From Paguma larvata (taxonomy: Eukaryota; Chordata; Mammalia; Carnivora; Viverridae): DNA of 64,000 nucleotides. Under the pieces are notes generated by a model, which saw nothing but the letters and a program-made list of their open reading frames with translations, was not told the origin of the DNA and searched no databases. The position numbers and the translations under genes are program-made. Where the stretch lies: contig CM057837.1 of NCBI GenBank assembly GCA_030068075.1, forward strand, positions 20,243,691 to 20,307,690, given 5' to 3'. This document shows positions 21,880 through 33,707 of this stretch, in pieces (the stretch's first letter is position 1; each line of letters begins with the position of its first letter).

Positions 21880-22150
21880 TAGCTCGCCCTCTCTGTCCCC
21901 AGTGCAGTGTCCCCTCGCTGAAGCGGCTGCCGCTGATCCCGCTGCATGAAAGAGCCTCTCTCCCACCCCAGCCTCCAGTCCTGCTTTGTCTCCATGACAC
22001 TTACCACCTGGTGACGTAGACAGACTCACTCCGATTATCTGTCTCCCCGCTGCAGGGGGAGCGCCGCGCTGACCGAGCGGTCGCTTGTTTGTTCACAGGT
22101 GTCTTCCCCAGGACATAGTAGATGCTCAGCATATATGTTTTACATAAAGG
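21880..22150 (+). mobile_element. L2 3' end
   Basis: CTCCATGACACTTACCACCT, TTATCTGTCTCCCCGCTGCA, GTTTGTTCACAGGTGTCTTC and CATAGTAGATGCTCAGCATA follow in the exact order of the sense L2 3' end. It may be the same insertion as 21240-21660. Confidence 0.65.
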
Positions 22151-22729
22151 AACAAAAGTCCAAGCTCACCGATGGAACAGGTGTTGGGCACCAGGAGGGC
22201 GTAAATGCCAAATACAGCCAGGCGTCTCTGTCCCGGGGGCCAAACAGGCCGGCCTTTCGCAAGGCACCTCCCACCCTGCCCTGGTTCTCGTCTGACCTTT
22301 CCGACGCTCCTCCTCAGACCCCGGGCTGATTTCGCTCCCTCTTCCGACAGCAGCAGGAAAACCGCGATCCCCCTCGGATCACTGCTGCCCATCGTTGGGC
22401 CTCCTCACAGCACGTGGCCTGCAGGCCACATCACTCAGACCCTTCCCTTCCCTTTCCTTCCCTTCCCTTCCTTTCCCTTCCCTTCCTTCTGCCCAAGCCC
22501 GGCACGTGCCTCCCAAGCAGGCTCTACGTTCCAGGTACTGAGCTGAGCTTCAGGGATCCCAGAAAGGATAAGACGCTGCTGGCTTCCCGATGTGCCAGCC
22601 CCATCCCTAACTTGGTGTGTCCAAGAGACACCTTGTCCCCATCCCGTCCCCCATATGTGTCCTTCCCAACAAGCCCATTGACAGAGTATCTTCGGCCATT
22701 ATTACGTCTGTCTTTACAAATTGCTCCTC
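22151..22729. other. Unique sequence with a pyrimidine tract
   Basis: It includes the TTCCC tract listed separately and a short antisense-L2-like phrase around 22525-22575 that is too short to call. No exon was seen. Confidence 0.4.
22440..22490. repeat. TTCCC/TTTCCC pyrimidine tract
   Basis: 51 consecutive pyrimidines made of CCCTT and CCCTTT units. Such mirror-symmetric pyrimidine tracts can form triplex (H-DNA) structures and are length-variable. Confidence 0.9.
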
Positions 22730-22940
22730 GGGGTGCTGGGAGGCTCAGTCGGTTGAGGGTCCAACTTCAGCTCAGGTCATGATCTCATGGCTCCTGAATT
22801 CAAGCCCCGCGTCGGGCTCTGTGCTGACAGCTCAGAGCCTGGAGCCTGCTTCAGATTCTGTGTCTCCCTCTCTCTCTGCCCTTCCCCTGCTTATACTCTG
22901 TCTCTCAAAGATTAAAAAAACATTTAAAACTTTAAAAAAA
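22730..22940 (+). mobile_element. Feline tRNA-Lys SINE
   Basis: GGGGTGCTGGGAGGCTCAG head and a typical body with GCGTCGGGCTCTGTGCTGAC, ending in two A-rich blocks. I could not define a convincing TSD. Confidence 0.9.
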
Positions 22941-23575
22941 ATAGTTCTTAAACAATCCTTAACTCTCCCATACCCCTGCCTTTGCCCAGAAAGATGCCAT
23001 TTTCATCTTGGGCCAGGACAGCACAGCACGTCTCTACCCGTCTCTCTTCTAACCCAAGATGCTGAGTCAAACTCATCAGCCTGGCTTCCAAGTTTTCTCC
23101 AGTCTGGCTGCCTGGCCCTGTCTGATTTTTTTTCTCTGCCTCCTAATCTCCCACAGAAACTCCTCGGCCTTCCATGATTTCCTAAGAAGACAAGTCACCT
23201 CTTCCCCCGTTGAAACGAAGCCAACTCTTTGTTTTTGCTAGTACTTTCATCTTGTGTTTCTACCTTGAACCGAAATTTTTTGTAAAATTAAAATCCTCCT
23301 CCCCTGCCTTTAAAACACTTTACGAGAAGCAACAGATGCTCTTTCCAGAACATACAGAAACTCACAGGTATGTGGATAAAAACTTTTAAGTGTCTATAAC
23401 TCACCCTCCAGTAACTAATTACAATGGAGCAATTGCAATTAACCGTGTCTTTTACTACACACGCATCTGATGTAGTGATTGGAATTGATGAGTTATCTTA
23501 CACACTGTTCTGTCCACCACATTCCTCACTCACTCGGCTCAGGTGACACGGCACCCAACAACACACTTCTGCTTA
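22941..23575. other. Unique or very old repeat sequence
   Basis: Pyrimidine-rich text that may contain an old LINE relic. I could not support any specific family. Confidence 0.35.
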
Positions 23576-23590
23576 GAAAGGGCTCTGGTG

Positions 23591-23816
23591 GGGGTGCCTG
23601 AGTGGCTTAGAGGGTTAAGCGTCCAACTTCAGCTCAGGTCATGATCTCACAGTCTGTGGGTTCAAGCCCTGCATCGGGCTCTGTGCTGACAGCTCAGAGC
23701 CTGGAGCCTGCTTCAGATTCCGTGTCTCCCTCTCTCTCTGGCCTTCCTCAACTCATGCTCTTTCTCTCTCTCAAAAATAAATAAACATTAAAAAAAAGTT
23801 AAAAAAAAAAAACAAC
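23591..23816 (+). mobile_element. Feline tRNA-Lys SINE
   Basis: Complete copy with a doubled A-rich tail. The 15-bp TSD is GAAAGGGCTCTGGTG at 23576-23590 and GAAAGGGTTCTAGTG at 23817-23831, differing by two transitions. Confidence 0.95.
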
Positions 23817-23831
23817 GAAAGGGTTCTAGTG

Positions 23832-24231
23832 GTTGTTGAGCCATTCCGAGTTGGTCAGTAAGTGTGTGCTCACTGATCAAGTGTAAACAAGTTAAGGGAT
23901 GTCAAAGTACACATTCCAGAAAGTTCCAGATGTGACTCAAAACAAACACTCAGCGAGCATCCGTCGGAGGCGTGCGTGGCTCCTTCGCGAGGGAAGCGAC
24001 AGGACACAAAGCCGGCTCACGGGGATGGGACAGGCTGGTTGAGGGACTGGCTTAGACATAAAACCAGCGTGAATCCTGCAGGGCAGTGAAACCCTAACTT
24101 TAGGGGTCTTCTCTTCTACCTGACAAAATTGCTTATAAATTACACTCCTCTACAAGTTAGCATCTAACTTTACAGAATCTGGTCCCTCATCAAGAGCAAA
24201 GAGTAAATCAGCCCAGGAGCATCCTCTGGAA
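23832..24231. other. Unique intronic sequence, nothing recognised
   Basis: No repeat or exon was supported. Confidence 0.4.
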
Positions 24232-24428
24232 AGAGGGCCAAGCAGATGTCTTCCATGAAGGGCCACAGAGTAAATATCTTAGGCCTCACAGACCGTTCAG
24301 CCCCTGTCACAATTACCCGACAGGCAGAGCACAGAGCTGCCGCTGGGAACATGTAAACGGCCGTGTCCCTATAAAGCTTTATTTCCCAGAAACAGGCCCC
24401 GAGCGGCCGATTGCGGATCTCTGCCCTA
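24232..24428. mobile_element. hAT-type non-autonomous relic, inverted relative to 13441-13632
   Basis: GAAGGGCCACAGAGTAAATA, TCTTAGGCCTCACAGACCGT, GTAAACGGCCGTGTCCCTAT and AAAGCTTTATTTCCCAGAAA are the reverse-oriented counterparts of the phrases in the relic at 13441-13632, with additional sequence at both ends. Confidence 0.65.
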
Positions 24429-25679
24429 GTTAGCCCCACGAGTCCCGGGCAGCCTTGCCAGGCGCTGCTCTACCACGACTTGGAAAGTGCACATGGCCAG
24501 CTTTTTGCCTTATTCCCAAGTTTTAGGTCATTTTTCTTAACACTTTCATGGGCCTCCATGCTTTAGATACCAGTTCCCAGGAGTTTATCATTTGTCACGA
24601 GAGTAGTGAAAATGAAGAAGGTTTCCTAGGAGTCCAACAGTCGTAAGATGGGTCCATATTTAGTACAGGTTTCCATACTGTAGTCACGCAGCCTTGGCTT
24701 CAAATAACAGAGGAATCAGGTTCCACGTCCAGGATGTAGGCATTCAAGGACTACTCACTGGCAGAATTTCAGAGACAGACGAGGCCTGATTATCCTATTC
24801 CGGCCAACGAAGCTCTCAAGATTTTCCTATCGCTCTGGATCCCAGAAGTACTGTAAATGAGTGCCGTGTGCAAGGGTATTAGTAAGACACAGAAACGTTA
24901 CGAGTAGAACCAGAACCAGGGTCACGTTTTCCCCCTGAAACTTAGCGGGAGCAGTTTTGTTTCAACAAAACCACATTATCCATTAGGTTGAATTAATATT
25001 GTCCAACGGAGTATTCTTGGCTTGGCAGTCTGCAAGAGGCAAGAACGTTCAACCTACTTCCAAGAGGAAAGAGTAGGGCAAACTTTGCCAGAAGATTTGC
25101 TGTAATAGCTTCGCTTTGTAGGTTACTCAACTTAGAAATCTGTGTTGGTTGGGGTGAGAGCTATAAGCAAACGTTTATACTTTGTTTTATGCTTGTATGC
25201 GTTTAAATCATATTAGGATAAAAACAATGTCAGCCAACATCAGGGGTGTCTTAAAATTGGAGACTCTTTCTCCACGTGTGAGAAATACCGCATTCGGCGA
25301 TGTGTTTTGTCTGTCCCTGGCTCAGCACAGTGACCCAAGTCTGTTTCCCGATAAACGGCGAGGTGTTTGCTTCCTTTTCTCCCCTTTGCCTTTGATGTGT
25401 CCCTGAAAACTGAAAGCACTCCTCTCCAGTCTTCACACAGATGGGCCGACGGCCTCCGGAAAACATTTCTTCTTATTAGGTGTCTGCAACTTTTGGCAGA
25501 GACAGAAGCACCATGGAGACTTCCTTGTTTGAAACTGGGTCACTCCGAAGTTCCATTTAACATTTGCCCCCATAACACTCTGGAGCCTTTTTTTTTTTTT
25601 TAAATCTTCTCCTGATAAGCACCTCGCGTGCTTACAAAGTAGTATTCTCCTCATCTCACAAATGTAAATTCTCCAGGAA
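24429..25679. other. Unique intronic sequence, nothing recognised
   Basis: Mixed-composition single-copy-looking DNA. A T-run lies at 25589-25602. No repeat or exon could be supported. Confidence 0.45.
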
Positions 25680-25695
25680 GAGAAGCACTGATTTT

Positions 25696-25898
25696 TTTTA
25701 AACATTTATTCATTTTTGAGAGAGACAGAAAGTGAGCAGGGAAGGGGCAGAGAGAGAGGGAGACACAGAATGTGAAGCAGGCTCCAGGCTCTGAGCTGTC
25801 AGCACAGAGCCCGACGTGGGGCTCGAACTCACGAACCGCGAGATCATGACCTGAGCTGAAGTCGGACGCTCAACCGACTGAGCCCCCAAGGCACCCCT
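25696..25898 (-). mobile_element. Feline tRNA-Lys SINE
   Basis: Reverse copy with intact head and body. The 16-bp TSD is GAGAAGCACTGATTTT at 25680-25695 and GAGAAGTACTGATTTT at 25899-25914, with one transition. Confidence 0.95.
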
Positions 25899-25914
25899 GA
25901 GAAGTACTGATTTT

Positions 25915-26799
25915 AAGGCATCTCAAGCTGCACAGCAACAGAACTCGCGCCCGTGCCCCAACCCCACTCCCAGAGCAATCCTTCCACACTGGCTTCCCAT
26001 CCCTGGCGTCTCCCACACGCCTAAGACATGGTAATGCCATAGTCGTGCCTTCGTCGTTTGAAAGAACCTGTCCCTTCTCTGGGTTTCGTGACTGAGTTTT
26101 GTCCTGAGCATCCAGTTTTAATTTGTGCAGTAAGTAGACCAGTGAGTGCACTTTCCTACCAGAATCGAGCTGTGGCAGGAGTCAGGGAGGGCACCTCCCT
26201 CACTGCTGTCAGAGGACCGCGACTTTGCAAATGTACGGAAATGGTCGTACTGGTTACCTGAGTTCCTTGTCTCCCAGAATCATTTACTCGATTCATGTTG
26301 ACTGTGTATCTTCTGCTTTCCATTTTTTTTTTACAGTAAACTATTAGAGTAATTCCTTCAGCAAAGCTTGCCTACTGTTGCTCTTGGAAGTGGGTTGAAT
26401 GTTCTCGCCGCTAGCGGACCCGCAGCTCCAGATCAGTAAAGTTAATGCCATTTGAGCGGGACCAGAGAGCCAGGTGCTGAAATTGACCTTTGTCATATTG
26501 TGCAACATGCCACTGGACTCCTCAGCTTCAGTTCGGATTTTTTTTTAAAGGTTTCACGACCCCGTCAGAAGTCACACAATCAACAGCTGGAGGAGGGCGT
26601 TTTAAAAATCCTCCAAAGAGGGTCACATCTATTGAAGTGCACAATGGAGATTCGAGACAGAAAAGTAACAAGCGAACGAGATGGGCATAGACAGCTGTTG
26701 ATTAGTGGCTTCGACTCCCTTGCTTGGAATCCTCATAATCCTCTTTGTCTCGGCTCAGTGGCCACTGGCCCTACCAAGTAGTAACTGGAGATATATCAC
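25915..26799. other. Unique intronic sequence, nothing recognised
   Basis: No repeat or exon was supported. A 109-codon frame at 26452-26781 has no recognisable family. Confidence 0.45.
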
Positions 26800-26905
26800 A
26801 TGCACAAATGTGTTTGTTGCCTTAATAGGACGCAATCCCCTTGAGGGTAAAGCTGGTGTCCAGAACAGGTACCTCATGCAGAGTGGGGCTCATCCTGTGT
26901 TTGTC
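26800..26905 (+). mobile_element. L2 3' end fragment
   Basis: AATCCCCTTGAGGGTAAAGC, GGTGTCCAGAACAGGTACCT and ATGCAGAGTGGGGCTCATCC match the last roughly 100 bp of L2 in sense. It lies next to an antisense MIR. Confidence 0.5.
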
Positions 26906-26907
26906 AA

Positions 26908-27120
26908 TAGTAATAATGGTTGTCATTTACTGGGTTGTCCTTTCTTGTGTGTACCCGGCACTTTTTAAGCCCCTTACATATATCAACTCATGTAATCCTC
27001 ATAGGGACCACGAAAAGATTATCTTTCTCTTTAAAATGAAAAAAGCAAGACACAGAGAAGTTACTGAACTTTCCCAGAGACACACAGCTAGTCGTTAGCA
27101 GAGCCAAGGTTTAAACCTAG
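26908..27120 (-). mobile_element. MIR element, antisense
   Basis: The order GTACCCGGCACTTTTTAAGC, CCCTTACATATATCAACTCA, TGTAATCCTCATAGGGACCA, CAGAGACACACAGCTAGTCG and GCAGAGCCAAGGTTTAAACC is that of the antisense MIR. It is one of the best-preserved MIRs in this window. Confidence 0.8.
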
Positions 27121-27609
27121 GCAGCGGGCCCCCGTTGCCCCCAGCTTCGTCTTCTTGGACTCAGGAACGGGCCAGCTACAGTGGTGCTCACAGCAGAACA
27201 CCAACATCGGGAACCCTGCATGCTTCCCCTCCTTCCTTGCCCACCCCCTCCAATCCATCTCCCTTCCCCCAGCATCCAGCACACAGTGGGCACATGGGTG
27301 GTCTTGGCTAAGCGAATGACCGGGGTGGATGTGGAAGTGGACACGCCGTATTTCAATGGGCAGAGCATCCTTACCCGTGAGGATCCGCTGGTGGGGGAGG
27401 CAAGCCCCAGGGACTCAGTGCCCACCTGGCACAGCAGCTGCTCTCGTGCGGCCGCTTGTAAGAGCGAACTGGCGATCCAACTCGGAATGCCGTGCCTTTA
27501 GCGGCCATCTGATGGGGAGAAAGAAAACCTACAAGATACTAAAAACCGAGTGGGAACATGTGCCTGAAATACAGAGTGAAAGGAGTCGCCACGCAGTGTG
27601 GGCTGTCAG
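27121..27609. other. Unique intronic sequence, nothing recognised
   Basis: GC-rich single-copy-looking DNA without supported features. Confidence 0.4.
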
Positions 27610-27820
27610 TCTAACCAGTGGACTCTGCAGCAGGCCTGCCACGTGTAGGCTCCAGTGCCACTGGGTACGGGCCTCTTGGCCTAGGACAGGGAGCCCCATC
27701 TGTCCTCACTTTGTCAACTATAAAGGAGGAATGAGTAAATGGAGGAGTAAATAGGTAATGCATGTTTAGCCCATGCCTGCCTGGCTCATAGCGCTTGAAA
27801 AATACTCATAATATTTGGTG
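27610..27820 (+). mobile_element. Possible MIR element, sense
   Basis: GCCTGCCTGGCTCATAGCGC followed by TTGAAAAATACTCATAATAT, with CTGTCCTCACTTTGTCAACT upstream, is compatible with a diverged sense MIR. Confidence 0.45.
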
Positions 27821-27939
27821 GCATTAGTTGAGTAGCCAGATGTGGTTCTGGCTGCGGATGTCATGGTGAGAAAATTAGGATCACAGAAAGAATAAGGAAG
27901 ACCATGGGTGCAGACTGACTCCAGCCATTGAGGCTTCTC

Positions 27940-28298
27940 AAATGCTGCCCCGGCTTGCCCGTCTGGCCTCAGCTGCACCTGTGCTGTGGACCTTGTGCTT
28001 CATCCCAACCGAGCACCGCCCTCCATTCCTTGAATGCTCCGCGTCCTTTCCTCCTTCACTTCTTACTGTGTGCTGTTCCTGCTCACTCTTCTACACCGGT
28101 GAGTTCTCCATCACCTCCCTTCCCTGTGGCATTTGGTGTGTGGAGCCTTCCTGAATTCCTGGAGTAAGTCCGTAGTGTTCCTAAAGCACCCCCTGCATTT
28201 TCATGTGTGTCTCCCTCCTCTATGCTACAGGCTTCTCGAGGACAAGATGTCTGTGCAACCTGGGCTCACATTGTACCTGGCGCATAGAGCATGTTCAT
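27940..28298 (+). mobile_element. L2 3' end
   Basis: CTTCCCTGTGGCATTTGGTG, GTGTCTCCCTCCTCTATGCT, GGCTTCTCGAGGACAAGATG and TACCTGGCGCATAGAGCATG follow in sense L2 3' order. Its terminal repeat runs straight into the ATGG microsatellite. Confidence 0.6.
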
Positions 28299-28704
28299 GT
28301 ATGGATGGGTGGAGGGATGGATGGATGGATGGATGGATGAATGGATGGATGGGTGGATGAGGGATGAATAGATGATGGATGAATAGATGATAGATGAGGG
28401 ATGGATGGATGGATGGTTGGTGGATGAGTGATGGATGGATTGATGATGGACGGATAGATGATGGATAGATGATGGATGGGTGGATGGTGGATGGATGGAT
28501 GGTGGATGGATGGATGGATGGTGGATGGATAGATGATGGATAGATGATGTACAGATAGATGATGGATGGATGGATGATGGATGGATAGATGATGGATAGA
28601 TGATGGATGCATGGGTGGATGGATGGATGGGTGGAAGAGGGATGTATGGATGTATGGATAATGGATGGATAAATGATAGGTGATAGATGGGTGGTGGATG
28701 GATC
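28299..28704. repeat. Long ATGG/GATA-type microsatellite
   Basis: About 400 bp of ATGG units mixed with ATGA, TAGATG and GTGG variants. It starts exactly where the preceding L2 relic ends, so it most likely expanded from the short repeat at the L2 3' terminus. The minus-strand frame of Ile-His-Pro-Ser repeats through it is an artefact of the repeat. Confidence 0.95.
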
Positions 28705-30226
28705 ATCAGTAGTAATATAGATGAAAACTCAAATGTTGAACAAAGGAACCCAAAGATGCAATGAGAGGCCAAAAGGTATATAAAGAGATGTCATGTTATC
28801 AAATATAAGAGAAGTACTTCCATACACAGAAGATGCTTATGAGTGCTTAAGCTCCCTGAAATAGAAGTTAGAAAATAAGAATGTTCTTTAGCACCAAACT
28901 GTAAGGTCACACAGGCAAGGCCTGGGCATTCTTCTTCCCTGACACATAACAGATCTAAAGTAGCCCTAAATGACAGAAGGATGGACAGACAGATATATGG
29001 ATACCCCACACAGAGACTTTGGATGAGAAGGAATTTCGATATGTATTTTGTTGTGGGCAGCAACATGAGACCACCCTGAGTCCTAAAGACTTTATCAGAG
29101 GTGATGCAGTCAAGAAAATTGGGGCACGTTCAGCGGTATATATGGTGTCTAATAAAGGTCCACAGAAGAGGGCTTTGATTTGAATAGAGGGCTTAGACTA
29201 GAATTCCACTTTTGGCTCTTGGAACCTGACTCCAACATACTTTCCCTTGTGAGCCAGACTGGTCAGGGGAAAGGGGTCAAGTCAGGAGAAGGAAGAGGAC
29301 AGATCACAGTGTTCATCTAGCAGCTTTCGCGACATAGGGCCAGCCAGGCTCGACTCCCCTTCATAGTCTGGCATGTCCAATGGCATCAGTCTCAGAACTA
29401 AACGTCCTCTGTGGAGACCCAAGCCGCCTTCCTTAGATGCCCGACAAGAGCTGAGCAGTCTCTGAGCTAAATCGGATGATGCTTCTCGGATGCTTGCCGT
29501 GCTCACCTGGCCGCCCCAGCCGTTACCAGGAATGGCAGGCTTCGGGGACAGTATCAGCCGGGACCCAGGCACAGCATGACTACTGCACGCGCATTTTCTC
29601 TGGCCTAGAGGAACAAGAAGTGAGGGACCTTCAAAGCGCCTTTAACTTTAGCTCCACCAGGAACATAAAACCCGTGACCCTGGTAGGTGTGTGATGTCTG
29701 GCTTATTCCCGCCCGCTGCCCTCATTTGTGTGCATGGAGCAGCTCCCCTCCTCCAGATGGTCTCTTTGAAGTCACTTTGAAGTGGCTGAGGCCTAGGTGC
29801 TTTACCACTGCCCTCAAGGGGCGGAAGAGGGTTGCCTCGGGGGTGGAGTTTCTGGCCGGGCCGTCCTGCAGGAGACCCCTTGGGCACTTGACGCAGGCTC
29901 TGTGTACAGTAGGGGATACAGCCACTGACTGAGCCCCTGGATGCCTGTGTGTCAACCTTCTGGTTTCCTTGGCTTTCCAAAGGAGCTAGAAGAAAGGTCA
30001 AGGTCATTTACTGAAATGCCCCAAGCAGCAAAAAGACACTTGATACTTCATTTACAGCATCAAATTTGTTTTTTCATTTCACTTCCTTCTCAGTTGGAGG
30101 GAGCTTAAAAAAGAGAAGGAATTCAAACAATAAAATCACATAGAGACCATCTCACCAAAGATAACCATTTATCAGGGGATGCCTGTCCTTTGCTATACCT
30201 GTAAATTGAGATGAAATATAAAAAGT
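28705..30226. other. Unique intronic sequence, nothing recognised
   Basis: About 1.5 kb without a recognisable repeat, exon or regulatory motif. Confidence 0.45.
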
Positions 30227-30240
30227 TTACCTATGTAGCA

Positions 30241-30435
30241 GGGTGTCTGGGTGGCTCAGTTGGTTAAGCATCTGACTTTGGCTCAGGTCATGATCTCGTG
30301 GTTTGTGAGTTCGAGCCCCATGTCAAGCTCACTGCTGTCAGCACAGAGCCTGCTTCAGATCCTTTGTTTCCTACCCTCTATGCCTCTCCCCTGCTCTCCC
30401 TCCCTCTCTCTCTCTTAAAAATAAACATAAAAAAA
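30241..30435 (+). mobile_element. Feline tRNA-Lys SINE, shortened
   Basis: GGGTGTCTGGGTGGCTCAG head. The body lacks part of the GCTCTGTGCTGACAG segment. The TSD is TTACCTATGTAGCA at 30227-30240 and TTACCTGTGTATCA at 30436-30449, with two mismatches. Confidence 0.93.
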
Positions 30436-30592
30436 TTACCTGTGTATCAATTCCCACGATACAAAAGATTTGTAAATGTAAAAAGCACTTACACGTTAGA
30501 ATGAATGAAATAATTGATTATTGTATCATTCACATAATTAGCTGAAAAACTGCACAGGGAGAAGCCACCATGAGCAGAAAGGTATTGGGACC

Positions 30593-30790
30593 ATGGAAAG
30601 ACCATGCAGGTTTGGAATCCAAAGCCAGGCATCGACCTGCCCAGACCTGGTGACTGTGGCCTTCAGAAAGCGTATTTACCCACTGAGCCTCAGTTTCCCC
30701 GTGCATAAAACAAAGGTGTTGGTGCCTGTGTCTCAGAGCTGTCTTGGAGATGAGAGGAAGATAACACATGGATGAAAGTGCGGGATGCAG
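30593..30790 (+). mobile_element. MIR element, sense
   Basis: CATGCAGGTTTGGAATCCAA, the CTGGTGACTGTGGCCTTCAG region, CTGAGCCTCAGTTTCCCCGT and GCTGTCTTGGAGATGAGAGG follow the sense MIR order from its tRNA-related part to the core. Confidence 0.7.
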
Positions 30791-33154
30791 TCGCTCCTAT
30801 CAAATTTCAGCTCATTTGCTGAGATTCCGTTTAAAGACCTTGAGGTGTGGTTCTAGGGAAATAAACTCCCCCGCGTTCGGATAACTGCCCAGCCATACGT
30901 GTCACTTAACTTTTCCACTGACAAAGCACTGTGTCACTGTTCTCCAGTCAGAGATGTTCATTCGTTCGTTCATTACTGGCAAGATGATTCCCCAAAGGTA
31001 ATAGTTGCTAAGTACGCTGATGGGATTTTGCTGTCTCAAGAGGATTGCAGCAGGAAGACCCATCAGCCACACGTCGCACGCTGCCCATTGGAAGGGAGAA
31101 GTCAGACAGAGTTGTAGAGATGAGTTCCCTGATATGGGCCCGGCCGGCGTCCGCTAACAGACTCTCATTCTTGCCGGGATCGGCGGGAGTGCTGGGCAGA
31201 ATCAGGGCAGAAATAGCAGCCGTCTCCCGGCTCCCTCTCTCTGCTGGGGTCTGAGCCACGACATTCCAGACAGAGGTCAGTGACTCACCATTACAGTGCA
31301 AATCTAGACAGAACATTGCAACAAAACGGCATCATCGAACTTCAGACTTCCGAAGGATGTCGGCAGTCACCTGGTTCACCCCCCTGGCTGCTCTGGGGAT
31401 AGCTTTTAAAACATTCCCTCCAAGGTCTCATTCATCCCAGAGACAGGGAACTTGCTCTCCTTTGAGATGGCCTGTTTCAGGAGACAGTAACAACACTGAT
31501 AAAATTATCACCTAAGGGGAACCGACGGCGCCAGTGTAGTTCCCGCCCCCTTGGACCTGGTCTGCTCTTTGTCACTGACATTCCCTCTGTTTCTCTCATT
31601 GTCCTTCCCGAGATGGTGTCTGGTCCTTCTGCCGTTCCAGATGCTCTCCCTCCAGCATGTTCTGTGCGTCGGTCCCATCTGTTGGGACGACCCTCACTAT
31701 GACGTCCCCTTGCAGTACTCACGTTAAGCATATAATAGAGCACAGTTGGCCCCATTATATATCTTCTAAAAATGCCTTTTTTCTGCAAAACATGTGACTA
31801 GACCCTAGATGCTCCAGCAAGCCTGGGCTCTTACCAAATGGGAGCACTGTGTGCAGAAAAGAGTGCTCTCATTTGCTTCTCGATCAAAGCCATTTCATTT
31901 ACACCCTAGGGTACATCCAGCCCCGCCCGGCAAATGGCAGTTCCAAAAATGAAAGCCCAAGAATAAATTCAGACCTTTTTCATTTTGCACCATTGTTAAG
32001 AAAGGAAGTACGTTTGAAAATGCAGTGTGGTTGTGACACCTCTCTTTCTTCATAGACAGCAGAATACGTGGTATTTTATGACATAAAGGACAGATAAATC
32101 AGCAATCCTGCATCATCACCCAGAGATGTGAGCGGGGACTCAGCTGTGCATTGTGAAATCCAGACCGTTGTGTAAGGCAGTCCTGAGTAAGATGTCTGGC
32201 TCAGAGAGAACATAGGAGAATTCAGCCCATGCTTATTAGATGAGGGGGGATCAGAGCCGAGAGAAGATTCTGTTCAGGCTGCCATGTTGGCATTTGTCTG
32301 TAAATCTTTCAGGAAGCTTCTTTCCTTGCCCACCCCCCACCAGTAGGATGGCGTTGGTCATCGACATGGAGTTTTTGATCCTCACATGGCCCTGGAGGGA
32401 TCCAGGATGGTGGGGTCTTGTCATCCTTGTTGTGTGTGTGTAGAGGTAAGGGGAGGCAGCTGGGCAGGACTTGAACTCTGGTCTTCCCAGGTGGATCTCC
32501 TGTGCTTTGTGCTGCCCAGGGCTGCCCTGGGGTTTGTTTCTCCGGCAGAAACAAAGGCACAGATACTGGAGAGACAGCACTGATGAGAGGCCAACAGAAA
32601 AGCCACTGGGTTTGAATGCCACTTTTGACAAAACCACGTGCTGTAAAATTGAAGTCCCATGCTGAACCCCTTCATTCTAATCTAGAAAACGCCATTCGTA
32701 ATTTGTGAAATAGGATACAGCATGTTCCAGCTCTTCATAAAAACTGGGCGTACTTAAGTCTAAATAAATCATATTTGGAAGGCTAATGTAATAATGAATG
32801 TTGAAGCATGAAATCCGAGCAGGATTAATAAGCTTTGTGTCATATTAGAAATGTGAGACCACTTTTGTGTAACATTCAAGGGCTGTGGGTTTTCCGTAGA
32901 GAATCCCTTCAATACTTAGGAAAAATAATAAAGCCTGCGGTAGGTTAATTCGTTGGTACTATCTAAAAGTTGCTGATGTAACAAAACAGTTTAATGGCAC
33001 GGAAGTACAGGTGAGCAGCTTTGCTTGTGCCTGCTGTTCCTGGATCAAGAGGGCCCTGAGGAAGTGGTGGGGAGGGTGAATCTTGGAAAGAGCTGGGACA
33101 GATTTGGTAGGACTAAATCCAGATTCCCTGGCTCATGAGTTATGATTTAAATAA
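30791..33154. other. Unique intronic sequence, nothing firmly recognised
   Basis: About 2.4 kb. A weak MIR-like phrase occurs near 32600 (CACTGGGTTTGAATGCCAC). An AT-rich segment at 32690-33000 has several TAAT motifs. No exon was seen. Confidence 0.45.
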
Positions 33155-33165
33155 AGATTTCATGG

Positions 33166-33397
33166 CCTTGAGGTGCCTGGGTGGCTCAATTGGTGAAGCA
33201 TCTGACTTCGGCTCAGGTCATGATCTCATAGTTCTTGAGTTCAAGTCCCACGTGAGGCTCTGTGAGGACAGCTCAGAGCCTGGAGCCTGCTTCCGATTCT
33301 GTGTCTCCCTCTCTCTTTTCCCCTCCTCCACTTGTTCTCCCTCTCTCTCTCTCTCTCTCTCTCTCCTTCTTTCAAAAATAAGTAAACATTAAAAAAC
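33166..33397 (+). mobile_element. Feline tRNA-Lys SINE
   Basis: GAGGTGCCTGGGTGGCTCAA head, full body and a long CT run at 33339-33365. The TSD is AGATTTCATGG at 33155-33165 and AGATTTCACGG at 33398-33408. Confidence 0.94.
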
Positions 33398-33707
33398 AGA
33401 TTTCACGGCGGTTTTGGAGAAAAAAGAGGCATAACATAAGGATAGCAGTAATGTAAGGAATGAATATTAGATCATTCATTATGTTATCCAGTCATTTCTT
33501 AAATGTGGATTTAGGAACATTTTGTAATGCCAAGTGTTTCAATGTTAGTCACAAGATCGGTACTAGATTCTTCTACAATTACCCATAAACTGCGGATGTA
33601 ACTAACATCTCTGTTTGCATTTCAAAACATGCTATCATTTTTTCATTTCCCATCCATCCATCCTTTGACTTTTCGTCGGATGCCTGTCGCGTGGGCTCTG
33701 GGAGAAC

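Noticed and set aside
22617..23177. 186-codon plus-strand frame
   Set aside because: Its middle is a translated SINE (the recurring SSPASGSVLTAQSLEPASDS phrase), so it is not a gene.
28266..28772. 168-codon minus-strand frame rich in Ile-His-Pro-Ser repeats
   Set aside because: It is a translation of the ATGG microsatellite, which has no stops in that frame. There is no start context, splice site or family.
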